NCBI RefSeq assembly: GCF_905220565.1
Contig: NC_059401.1
Span: 10,908,766 to 10,972,765, forward strand
DNA length: 64,000 bases
Direction: 5' to 3'
Origin: Melitaea cinxia
Taxonomy: Eukaryota > Arthropoda > Insecta > Lepidoptera > Nymphalidae
Position numbers and translations under genes: made by a program. Position 1 is the stretch's first letter. Each line of letters opens with the position of its first letter. Positions 12,901-26,200 of the stretch are shown here, in pieces. The notes beneath the pieces were generated by a model. That model was not told the DNA's origin. It did not search any database and saw only the letters and a list, made by a program, of their open reading frames with translations.

Positions 12901-15887
12901 GTGGTCCTAACGGAATATATCTGAGTTGTCTCCAATCCAGACACGTCTGTTTCGTCTCTCTCTAGCGACAGGACATGTGCCGAAAGCCTGGAAGCAAGCT
13001 AACGTGCAGCCTGTGTCCAAAAAAGGCAGTCGAGCTGACCCTGTCAATTATAGACCCATCTCCATAACGTCCATACTCTATAAGAGTATGGAACTTATAC
13101 TGAATGACCGGCTCCTGGCATACCTTTAGGAGAACAATCTTAGCGACTGACAGTTCGGTTTTCACCGCAATCGGTCCACGAGTGATCTTCTCGCGTATGC
13201 CACACACATTTGGAGTAAGGCTATCGAGAAACACGGGGAGGCCATAGCGGTCTGGCTCGATATCTCGAAGGCATTTGACAGGGTCTGGCATGACGGCCTT
13301 ATTAGCAAACTTCCTTCATACGGCCTACCCGCTTCTGTGTTTGGATATCTGACTTCTTGAGGGATCGATCGATCCGCGTAGTCATAGACGGTTGCGAGTC
13401 CCATCGTTTGGCCATCAATGCCGGGGTCCCTCAGGGGTCTGTACTCTCGGCAACGCTATTCTTGCTGCACATCAACGACCTGCTCAAACCCAGCAGATAA
13501 CAGCGCCGTTGTCGAGCGTTACATGTCCGACGCACGAGCGAGTGGGTCTGAGATCCAGTCGCTGGGGGAAGCCATGATTCAAGCGTCTGTACTTGTCCCT
13601 TAAAGCTGTCTCTGATTGGGGTGACGCAAACCTGGTCGAATTCAACGCCTCTAAGACCCAGGCGTGTCTCTTTTCGGCAAAACGGAGTCCTTTCCATCTG
13701 AGTCCCTCTTTCCAAGGTGTGCCTGGTGTGAGTAGGTTATTTCTAGGTAAGCGTGCTCCATCTTAGATCGCATTTTCACTTATCATCAGGTGAAATAGCG
13801 GTCAAAAGCAAGCCTATCTAGGTATAATAAAAAAACTTTTAAGGAAAAAATCGTAATTGTAATGTTTCTTTGTAGTGTATAATAAAGAGCATTTATTATT
13901 ATCGTATACAAATTTTAAACAAAAACTCAGTCACTAAGCTGTTTTAGTTATTTATCGAAACCGAGTTATTTTGCTATTTAGTGTAATTCTGGAGTTACAG
14001 TGGAGATGACGTCGGTACCGTATCCTCTTGGTGAGGTGGTGCAGCGCGGCGGGCTGGTGCGGCGGCGCGTCCGGCGCGGGCGCCAGCACCGGCAGCCGCT
14101 CCACGCTCTCCAGCACCGCCACCAGCCGCGCCGCCAGCGCCGCCCCCGCGCTCGCCTCCACGCCGCCCTCCGCCCCGCCCTCACCCGCGCCCGCGAACGC
14201 CCACGACCTCACGATACGCTCGCGTTCGCGTAGTTGACCGGGTTTGTCTGGATTTAGAAAATACCATAATCGGTAACATTCTTAACCTATGTAAAAAAGA
14301 TCAGAAAAAAATCGGCAACAGCAACACAGTTAAAGCTACTTTTTCATAACATATAAACTTTTTGACGTTTTGTTGAGCATATGATAAATTTTAATAACAA
14401 CTTTAAGATACGACCATCTTTAAATTTTAAAAATGAATTTTAAATAAACAAAAATCGTGTGCCATCGCCTTCTCGACTCAAGTCGAGCGTTTTAAAAAAT
14501 TTATTAGTACATATAAATTTAATAGTACATTGTAGTATTTTTTTTTAATAAAATGTAAATACATCCACGGGCTTTTGACACCCATTTCCTTTTTATTCTT
14601 AAAATATGCTATATATTAAAGTAGGCGTTTTCCAACAACATCATTACTTAACTTGCATAATAGTAGTATTACAGTTGTAAATACAACAAACATTATATCG
14701 CTGGCCCCGGGCAATAAAGCGGTATACGCCGGTTACACCCTTTTTAATGTTATTTAATTTTTGGCTTCTCTGAGTATCAATCTATCACTCTTATTTTTTT
14801 CAGTTTTTTTTATTAATATTTCGTTAGAATAAATGACAATAACCGTTTTATTGCATGGATAATTCTCTTACGACTAAGCTATGTATTATTGCATTATTCT
14901 TAAGAAAAATAACACAAAAAACCGGTGAACATCTTTACAGTAATTGTTAATGATCTTGCAATTAAAATAGTATCATCTATGAATTGTATTATACATTTTT
15001 TTAATTATTTCATTAAAAAAATATACGATTTGTTTTTAAAAAAATATTTTTAAAAGCTTAAATTGGTAAAAAAAATAGCTTTCATTTGACATATTGAACG
15101 TCTGTTTTGGATCACTGTACACTGCACTATAAACAAATTAGCTTCTTTTATTTCTCCTGTAAAATTTGATTTTTGATATTACCGCTTTATTGCCCGGGGA
15201 CAGCGATATATTGCTCAAGCGGTTCTACAATTGCAAGACAAACTAACCGTTCGGTTGAGGTGACAAAACTTGGAGTAGAGCCGGCGCAAGACCAGAGGAT
15301 TGCAGCTCATAAGCAGACAAAAGTTCTTCTTGGCACAGGAGCTCTGTCAGCTGATCCAACGACTCTCGGAGTTCACGCTGCCAGTCACCTATTTACATTG
15401 AATACAAAATAACATTTCATATTAAGAATATTTTGTAGAAAAATATACTCTCTTTATAGCATCCACACATGAAAGCAGAACCTGAAGAAGTGTGAGAAAT
15501 CATTTTAAACTTCGTATGGCATAACCACAAATATTAAATCGCTACTACTATCATGCTGTGTGGCTACGACACCAAAGAATATAGCCCCCCCCTCTCTTCC
15601 CGTAGGTGTCGTAAGAGGCGACTAAGGGATAACAAGGTTCGACAACAACCTTGGAACTAATAAGCCGACCGATGGCGGGATAACCATCTAACCGGTGGCT
15701 TTGAAACACACAGGCCGAAGACGGGTAGCAGCGTCTTCGGTGCGACAAAGCCAGTCCTGCGGTCACCAACCCGCCTGCCCAGCGTGGTGACAATGGGCAA
15801 CACACATGAGTTCACGCATTTTTGGCGCGAACTTGTGGAGGGCTATGTCGAGCAGTGGACTGCAATAGGCTGGAATGATGATGATAC

Positions 15888-15979
<92 letters not shown>

Positions 15980-16019
15980 GTGGTGATGATGATGATGATG
16001 ATGGTGATGATGGTGATGG

Positions 16020-16085
<66 letters not shown>

Positions 16086-17217
16086 CTACTATCATCTTAG
16101 TTTGATTCTTCAAAGTAATGGAAAATTAATATAATTTATTCTCGAAATTTCCTACCTTGAACTTGTGTATGTAATAAGGGTGAGTCTACATAAAATTAAA
16201 ATATATGCATATATATATTTCTCATGTTGCATTTAAAAAATAACTCTTCCCCATATGGCGAAAGAAGCCTTCGCCTAGCAGCATGATACTTCAGGCTAAA
16301 TTAGTCAAACATATTGTAAGTATGGTAAGGTGTTGCGGTAACGAGATCAGTCGTATGTAAGGTTCGAGGCGCAACGTACAGTGGTGCTCGTCGCCGGGTC
16401 GCTCGGCGAGGCGCGTGAGGCGCGCCAGCAGCGCGCGCAGGCGGGCCACGGGCGCGCGCGGCTGGCGGCCCGCGGCGCCGGCCAGGTGGCGCGCGAACAG
16501 CGCCCGCGCGCGCTCGCCCACCTGCACGGGCACGGACACTGCTGAGCTGACCTTGCTACACGTTACGTTTTACGGTAACGCGATGCTTTTCAATCTAACA
16601 GCTTACGTATTGTAATTTATCTATAAATGACCTTCTGGCAAATTTACGAAAACTAGAAAACGTACGTTTGTGATTCTAAATGCTCTTTTACGAGGCAACA
16701 ATGTGCGGCATTGTGGCATACTACATATTGTGGCAGACGCCATCTTGTGGCATGCTACAAATTGCGGCAATTGAGGCATGTAGCAGCGAATTTTTACACC
16801 GAGGCAACAGTTTTTAAGCGTTGTGCTGTAAAATGTTAGTCTGCCTACTTGATTGATTGAGATAAGGTAGAATTCTACAGCCACCGCAGAATATAGCTGA
16901 TCCAGAAAATAAATCTATACATGAAAAAAATTCGTGTCACGATGTATGTTAGCGATAAACTCCCGTAACTACTGAACTAATTTTTATCAAATTTTGTAAG
17001 CATCTGTAATTTGTTACTAAAACTATTCAAAAACGGATCTTGTTCACGAGACTTCATTTCGACATTCCCAGTTAAGGTCGAAATATCGAGCTCCGCAAAA
17101 TGAAAATAAAAACATAGTAAATATCCCGTTTTTAAATAGTTTTAGTAACAGAAGTAACCATGTTAATCTAAAATCTGTAATTTTGTCCAACTTGATAGAT
17201 ATGGTAGTTTTTATCTC

Positions 17218-17261
<44 letters not shown>

Positions 17262-20200
17262 GGTTACTTGTAAAACACCAGTATCCTTGCAGGACAAGAT
17301 AGCTAACATCATAAGTAACAACATTTGTTCTACGACTTTTGATAATTTATTAGATTTTATTTTCATACAAAAAAAAAATATTAATTTAATTTTCCGTTTG
17401 AATGTTATAAACTCTACGCGCATCCCAAATATTAGGTAAACAGTTACTACTTGCGGGTGTCAATGTGAGGGTGGGGGGGAAGGGCCGGAGCGGCGCTAGC
17501 GCCCTTGAACTTGAACTATTTCGCTAGCCGAAGCAGTCGGCGCGGCGACTTTGATGCGCCCGCGTCATATGATTTTGTGTGCCACTCGAATTTATTTTAC
17601 TCGTATCGATCGATGTATTTATCTGTACTAAAGTAATTTTATAACCATGGCGTACCGCTATTCTAATATCGAATACACGGAAATGGTGAGGATGCTGGCT
17701 AGGTGTGATGACAATGTATCGGAAGCCTGTCGGCAATATGTAGCTAGGTATCTGAACTTACCTACACCGAGCCGTGAGACAATGTTACCGGTCGATGGAT
17801 TGGATATTACACCAATGGACTTTTATTTATGGGGACACATTAAAACAATGGTGTGGTCGCGAAATTACGAGCGGTGACATGCTCATTAACAAAATAATTT
17901 GTGCGTTCAATCAAATTAAAACAAATTCGGAAGTGTTAGCACGTGTTAGTGAACAACTGATTTTTAGGTGTGGTCTGTGTGTTGGTTGTGATGGTGACTA
18001 TTTTGAACGCTATCTACGCGATGTAGAGGTAATAGGAATTTAGTTTGTAAATATTATTTTATTGTCAATTATTTTTTATATTTTAATTATTGTAAACACG
18101 CTAATTCCACTTTTTAAATACGCCTGCATTACACAATGAAAAGTGAATTATACCTAGCTACCAATATTGAATATTAAATTGGATTAATTAAACTTAGTAA
18201 ACGTTAAAGAATAATAATTAGCTACGTTAATAATTTTCACATATTTTGGATTTTCAGAATTCAGATAGCTAATCTACATACACATCCGTGTTGCTCTTTG
18301 TACATACACATTTACCTAAGTCACTGCGACATACATACTGTGATACTGCCTCCAAACCCACCAAGCAATTAATATTATTAACTAGAATTATTTTATTAAC
18401 TAGAATTATCGGGCAGAGTAAGTGTTATTTATTATTATTATTAGCAGTGCAAGCGCGCGCGAGCGTCGCGTCGTCCTTTCGACAATGAATGAATCAATGA
18501 AACATAGACTTACAAATTTCAGGACAGTACAATAAAAACTTAAAAAATCATTTTAAATTAATGTATTGAGTTATGTCAAAAGTCGTAGAACAAATGTTGT
18601 TGTACATAATATAAGCTATCTTGTCCTGCGAGGTTGCTGGTGTTTTACAAGTAACCCTGTATATATCATACACGGTCGAATTGAGTAACCTCCATTATTT
18701 GAAGTCGATTAAAAATAATAATAAATATAATACAAATATAATAATACTAGCGACCCGCCCCGGCTTCACATGGTTGCAAAAACTATCAATGTTCCTCTAT
18801 ATTACGCATGTATTATACATATAAACCTTCCTCTTCAATCACTCTATCTATCAAAAAAACCGCATCAAAATCCGTTGCGTAGTTTTAAAGATTTAAGCAT
18901 ACATAGGAACATAGGGATATAGGGACAGAGAAAGCGACTTTGTTTTATACTATGTAGTGATAAACATATTTCATTACACCACTCCATGCCCCATTTATCA
19001 TTTTGTAAATTTAAAATAAATAAGTACAACCAAGACTGCCTAGAAACTGATTTAACGCATCAAAAATGTCGCACGGAATCCATTGTGTTTAGATACAAGC
19101 TGCGACAGTCTGACACATGACGCAAGGTGTTGCCATGCCGCAAGGTTCTTGTCGCAATGTGCGACATTGTTTATGCGACAAAGCCGCAAGCACAATGACG
19201 CATTGTGGCACATTGTTGCCTCGGCGTAAAACAGGCTTAATAGAGATTTTTTAATGTAAATTTCAATATAAAGAATCAAAGAGTAAAATAAAATAATACC
19301 TGAGCCTTCTGTGCTTCAGTTTTTGCTGAGAGACGACTACGATTTTGATTTGAATTTCCATTACTCGGTGCCGTCGGTCTACGATCCGCCCAGCCACTGG
19401 CTAGCTCTGGTCCTAAGAAAAAATAAACGTTACAAAAAAAAACGCAAGCAATTTATTGCATTTTAATCATCATTCATCATCACCATTTCAGCTTACCACA
19501 GTCCACTGCTGGACATAGGCCTCCACAAGTTCACGCCAAAAATGGCGTAAACTCATGTGTTTTTGTCCATAGTCACCACGCTAGACAGTCGGGTTGGTGA
19601 CTGCAGTGCTGGCTTTGTCGCACCTAAGATGCTGCTGCCCCACTTCGGCCTGTGTATTTCAAAGCCTGCAGTTGGATAGTGATCCCGCTATCGGTCGGCT
19701 TTTAAGTTCAAAGGTGGTAGTGAAACTGTGTTATCCCTTAGTCGCTTCTTACGACATCCACGGGAAGAGAGGGTGTGGCTATATTCTTTACTACCGTAGC
19801 CACAAGCGAACGTATTTTAATACGTAACTTATACGATGTAAATTACCTAAAAATGTCTCGGCGGTGAATGAATGCTTAGTGCCTCGATTAGATTCAAAAA
19901 TGAATCCTGGCAAATCTTCTCGCAAGATAGTTGTTTGCTGTTGCCCATCAGTATTGTGTATATGAAGCTCTTTTTCTCTGAAAAAGTAAAGTATTACACA
20001 TAATATCAGCCGCACATATAAATTTGTATTGAATGGTCTTTAATAAATTTTTGTAAGCGGACATAAGATATAAGACAATTTTTGGTGTACTCACTTTTTA
20101 CACACTAGTACCCAGTTACCAAGAATCAGTTTGGTTGGGCCCGGTTTCGATAAAATACTTTGAGGTACAGAATTCTTTACCGATGCTCGTGCTCTTTGCA

Positions 20201-23200
20201 GTTTGTCGATGAATTCACCACGATTTTCTAAAAAAAAAATTAATTTAGGTCTAGTAGCCAACAAACTTACTATATCAAATAAATATTTATAAAAATAGTG
20301 CGATTTTGGGTTTCATGTTTGTTTATGATCTGTAAATGGCCCACTACATGAATAGGATTAAGAAAAAAGAACACTGCTGCTACGCTAAATGTCTCTAAAA
20401 TATACTGGTCTCGGAGTTTCTTACACACAGTTTTCCTAAGTAAAATAATAAAAAATAGTCGTTATTTATAGAGGAAAGAGGCGGCGGTGCTCACCCGTGT
20501 TGTCGGTCTGGTGCTCGGGGCTGCCGCTGGAGTACATGGTGGCCAGCTTGCCGTCCAGCAGGAAGCGGAACCAGCCGTTGGAGCCCGTGCTGAGCTCGAG
20601 CGCGGCCGCGTCGCTCCAGGCGTACAGCGCGTCGCGGCCGCGGCACAGCGACCAGTCGCCCCAGCAGTACGCGCAGCCGCTGCTCAGGCTCGTGGCGTCC
20701 TCGCCGCCTGCCGCCGTGGAGTCGTTTACGATCAACCGATCAATTATATAACGGTTAATGACGAGTCAAAAGCCACTCACTCTTGTAGGTTTTTTTTTTT
20801 TTAAATGTACAAAAATGTCGATTTCAAGCGTGCAACCCAGCTTCGTCGTTAATAATATTAGTATTCTTACTGATTAATAATGAGCCTTAAGTTGATTCAT
20901 GATTATTAATGTAGAGATAGGAGAATCATTACATGGAGTGTTTAAATTACCTGCAGTTATGACGGTCTCCCCGTCGGCTGAAAGTTGTTCTGCCGGAGTG
21001 GCGGCTAGGGCTTCCACTTTACTAAAAACGCCGAGTCGCGCAAATTGCTCCAAATAAATATCGGCAGCTTTTACCATAAGCTCCTCTGCGATTCCGAGGA
21101 CTGTTAAGTGTCCATCATCATCATCCTGTCAAATTAATATATATTATATTTTCAATTTAAACCTGCATTATAACATTTCAAATGCGTTATGTGAAATGAG
21201 ATAACTTTAGCATGCAATTTAATTTAAAGTGTGTCTGTAAAAGATTTGGATACGATAAAGAAAAAGCTAGACAAAAGAGACTATAGATCGTCAATATAAA
21301 ATTCCATGTCCTATATATATAATGTATGTGTGTCAATTAAAACGTACCTTGATAAAAAAATTAAATCGAAATAAAGTATGGTTATACAGATATAAAATTG
21401 TTCAAATCTGTACTACATATACTGAAATAAAAATATGAGCTAACCCTCATATAATTATGAGCATTGACGTATATTATTTGTGTAAAATGCATTATTTCAG
21501 AGAATCTTATATTGACAGGAACAATGAACAGAATAGTTAAATGCAGGTAAATTTCGATGGTGTGATTTTATACAAGATAATTATGCTTTCGAATTTATAT
21601 ATGATAAGTTAACATATAATGTCTGTATTGAAATACTTACATTGAGATAATTATATTATTAGTTGAAATGAACACACGGCAAACACATTCAAATTAGTAA
21701 TAAAATATCTTAAACATAGTTTGCTCGAAGGATTATTATTATTATTATTATTTGTAATATTTGACATCACATGAATTATTTCAAAATACGAGTGTGCTTT
21801 AGACCATACGACTGAAGTAAAACTTCTTTAGTTGCCCCTACAGTATCAAACGAAACGCAACTCTTTCTCTTTCTATCTTCACTAACTTCTATCTCCTTCT
21901 CAACTTCCGTTCGCCTCGCCCGATCACATTTTCCTAACGCTCTCGTCACGCATTCAGCAGATTACTCCTTAAGTCAAGCATGCATAAAGAATTTTTAGTT
22001 CAATATTATTTTAAAAAGCATTTTTTAAGTTGGTCTTACAAATATTACATTTTAACTGAGGTAGGGCACGGCAGGAATTTCCTGCTCAAAATATGGAGCA
22101 GCCCGACTGGGGTAATACCTCGACCTTGCAGAAGACCACAGCTAAATAATACTGTTTTTAAGCAGTATTGTGTTCCTGTTGGTAAGTAAGGTGATCAGAG
22201 CTCAGGGAGGGGATTGGGTCGGCAACGCGCTTGCTATGCTTATGACGTCTATAAGCTACGGTAATCGCTTACCATCAGATGAGCCGTACGCTTATTTACC
22301 GACCTAGTTATTACAAAAAAAAAAAAAAAAAAAAAAAAAACCATACTAGAGGTGTCACATGAACTCATCCGAACAAACTATATCTACTTTATTATTATTC
22401 ATCACAACAATTAGATTAGACGTAAATTATTGCAGAACGTGAACACAATACGTAGCAAAGAAAACGGTTCTAAAATGCGGATACTGCACAATCTCAGGTA
22501 GCACGCGAACTAGACTCATAACTCAAGAATAGTCGCATCCAGCGAATTAGAGCCCTTTGGGGGTATCCGATCGGGGTGCGGGACGGTGGCACGAACATCA
22601 CACCATCGGAACGTTACCGGCGGCGGGCGGATATAGCGGCTGCGGAGCACGCGCGCCGGCGCCCGCGGCGCCTCGGCCGCGCCCTGCGCACACCGCGCCT
22701 TCAGACCTCTCGCACCACACCCACTACCGGGGCCCGGCCGCGTACGTGCGAACGTGTCGAATGCGTGCGTGTGTTCGTCGTTCACTGATAGTGCGCTCGC
22801 ACGTCCGCACGCGCGCGGCGGCGGCGACGGCGGCTCACCTGCGCGTCCAGCACCTGCGCCACGAGGCGCGCCAGCAGCGCGGCGGCGCGCGGCGAGGACA
22901 GCGCGCGCAGGCGCGGCGCGGGCGCGTAGTGCACCATCTTGCGCACCAGCGACAGGCACGCGCGCCGCACGCCCGCGCCGCCCGCGCCCACGTAGCGCGC
23001 GCAGAACACCGGCACCAGCCGCCTGCCGGACGACGACACGTCTTACGCCGATCGCTCAAATCCTCGACCGCGCTTTCCACACAACTTCGTCACAAAACTG
23101 AGACTCATAGAACACTGGACCGACTTCTATCATTCGTCAGTCGGTCGTGGATTTTATATCCATCACCTTATTATCTTTATCGTTATAGTCGAAGCGGTCG

Positions 23201-26200
23201 ATCTCGAGCTCGTTGTAGAATCTTAATTGTTTTTCCAAAAATGTTATGATAACGAAATGTAGATACAAGTTTTAATTTTAAAAAATACAGACGAATTCTT
23301 TCAAATGGAGTAAACTAACTACTACTCTACTACTCGTCTGCCTTACCACAATATACATTTTTTAAGATATAGGTGTTATTTACTCACTCCAAATATATAG
23401 CCGCCATCTCTTTGTCGCCCGAGTCTGGAAAATCTTCATCGTTACTCGATACTGGTGAATCTTGATTACTGACGACCAGCCACTCCCCGGGACATTGTAA
23501 AATAGCAGCTACTTCCCTATGACCTATAAAAAACAACATATAAAACCTTAAACATAATTACGAAAAAAAAAAAATTTGACATTAACAAAACAAAAAAAAA
23601 TCGTATTTAATTTTCATTTTATTTTTTAACTTCTTACCTTGATCGTGTCTCTCTCTAGCTTTATCCAATGGTGTTTTTCCATCCTCATCACGGAGATCAG
23701 CGTTTGCACCATAGCGAAGCAAAACTTTAGCAATTGCTGGTCTTCCAAAACATGCTGCATAATGCAACGACGAACTACGCTGACCACGATTAACATCAGC
23801 ACCTAAACAAACAATATACCTTTTTAATGAGCGTTATTTTAAAGAAATAAAGATTCAATTAAATTGATTGATTCAGTCTGTAATATTACGGATATCCGTC
23901 CCAGTCTTCATATAAATCCTACTATGAGTAATAGTGTTGTATGATGACAACCGGGACCGACAGTTTTACGCTTTACGTTTTCAGAGTTACAGAGGGAAGA
24001 ATCACAAGAACAATCAGATCGGCTACAAATATTTGTACAAATACAAATTGCCATCCCATGCAGGACTTGAACCCGCTATCGCCGGTATGTGAGCGCCTAT
24101 ACAGTACACGCACCACTACACCAAAGCAATGTCAATTAAATAAGCATTCGATAAATTAAATCAATATTCGATAATCCAATCATAGTAACCACACATCAAC
24201 AAATAGCTTAGATAATAAAAACAATATTCGATTAAAACCTTTTTCACAGAGGAACTCGACCATCTCGCGCGTGCCGAAAGCCGCGGCCCAGTTGAGCAGC
24301 GTCTGCCCGACGTCGTCCGTGAAGTTGACGTCGACGGCGCCGCTGGTTACGGCCGACACGAGCGCGTCCGTGTCCTTGCCTCGGATGCAGTCGATCAGTT
24401 GGCGATGAGACTTATCACGACCTGGAGCCGACGACGATGAGCCCTCGCCGCTCGAACTGGACGCTGCGCCGTTCCGGTTAGTTCCGCTGATGGCAGTGGA
24501 ACATATTATTACATTTTAAAAATATTTTCATTTGTAATATAATCAAACGTTATTTTTGAAATCTTTGCATTTGAGTGCAAAGAAAATATATATATGATAT
24601 ATAACTGATACACATACAATGTTAAACACTTACATAGATACGTATACACTTGTGAGTGTAAGACACACTCAAACATACATACACAAACTAAATCACAATT
24701 ATTACAAATTTACATTACATATACAGCATCTTATATGCTTTTTGGTTTGGTTATTTGGTATTTAATCAACTTCAAAAAAAGTGGAGGTTTCTCAATTCGA
24801 CCGTATATTTTTTAGGGTTCCGTATCCCAAAAGGCAAAATGGAATCCTTATAGGATTACTTTGTTGTCCGTCTGTTTGTCATTTTTCTTCAAGAACGCAT
24901 TCGTATCAAACACTCAAATCTACTGTCCCTTGGAGCTGTGCAAAAGTCAAACCTCTAAGTCAACAAAAATAGAAAGGTCCCGTGAACTCAGAATATTGAA
25001 ATTTGGTACAAAGCAATGTCTTATACACAAATAAAGGAAAAATCGCAAAAAGCATAAACTTTTAGTTACATCATATAATAAAAATATTTTAATAGTTTTG
25101 TTTGTACGGAACCCTCGGCGGGTCCAACTCGCACCTAGCTAGTTTTTTATACGTGTTCGCGGATAAATTCGTCGTTTATGGACCGATTTTGATGATTCTT
25201 TTTGTGTTGGAAAGAAGATATCTCTGCACATTGGATTTAGAGTTACGTCACTATATTTCGAGCTATTCTCAGCAAGCCCTATGATTTGATACCCATATTG
25301 TAGGAGTGCATTAAAAATAACTCCACTAACGTTTTAGAATTACGTCACATAACTAAACAGCATTGTTATTCAAACTAAACGTGTATACAAAATTACAGCT
25401 CAATCATAAACCCTAAAACAAACATACATACTTACATACCTATACTTATATACCTACTTTGAAACCTTTCAGTTTACACAAATTCAGTTTTTTTTTTTTT
25501 TTAATAACGAAAAAAATATATAATAATTACGTTTGTATAGCATGTCGTCCTTCACACAATAGGACGAGTAGCAAGTCAACCAGTCGCATGCACTCAAGAC
25601 ACCAACGCTCATCTGCTTGCACCGCTGCCTCGATTGCCGAACAGAGGTCTAATCGTACTAGATCCTAAAATACAATACATATAATAAAAATGTAATGGAT
25701 CGCTGTACATGGAAGATATATGAGAAAAAAATATTATTGAGACCTTTATCAACGCAAATAACAATGATTGTTAGAATTTCTGTCCATCTGTCTGTGCATT
25801 TATGAACGCTAATCACAGAAACGGCTTATCCGATTTAGATGTGGTTTTTTAATATATTGTGGTAAGCTTAACTTAACATTTAGTGTTTGTTTCATGTCAA
25901 TCGGTTGATGAATAAAAAAGTTATGCTAATTTAAAGAATCACTAAAACATGTAATACCCAGAATGCGAACGAAGTCGCAGGTACAGCTAGCATAAAACAA
26001 ATATATACAATTTAGATATATACGTACAAATCAATAACTCAACACATCAATTAACAATAGGAAGTAGTAATAAAAAAATTAACACATAATATTAACAAAA
26101 TAAAACTTACGTGTGTAATCTGAGCTGAGCCTCTACAGAGAGTAGACAATAAACTAACAGTGGTAGACACTGATGGCATGAGGCATTTTTCATCTGAGCT

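Noticed and set aside
15763..16134. Long poly-Asp, poly-Met and poly-Ile reading frames on both strands
   Set aside because: They are readings of the (GAT)n microsatellite and have no conserved flanks.
17220..17423. ORF ending in a Tyr-Ile repeat
   Set aside because: Reads through the (TA)n microsatellite and the Tc1-like TIR; not conserved.
22516..23249. Long overlapping ORFs on both strands near HECTD1 exon 11
   Set aside because: High GC removes stop codons by chance; only 22839-23022 in one minus frame matches HECTD1.
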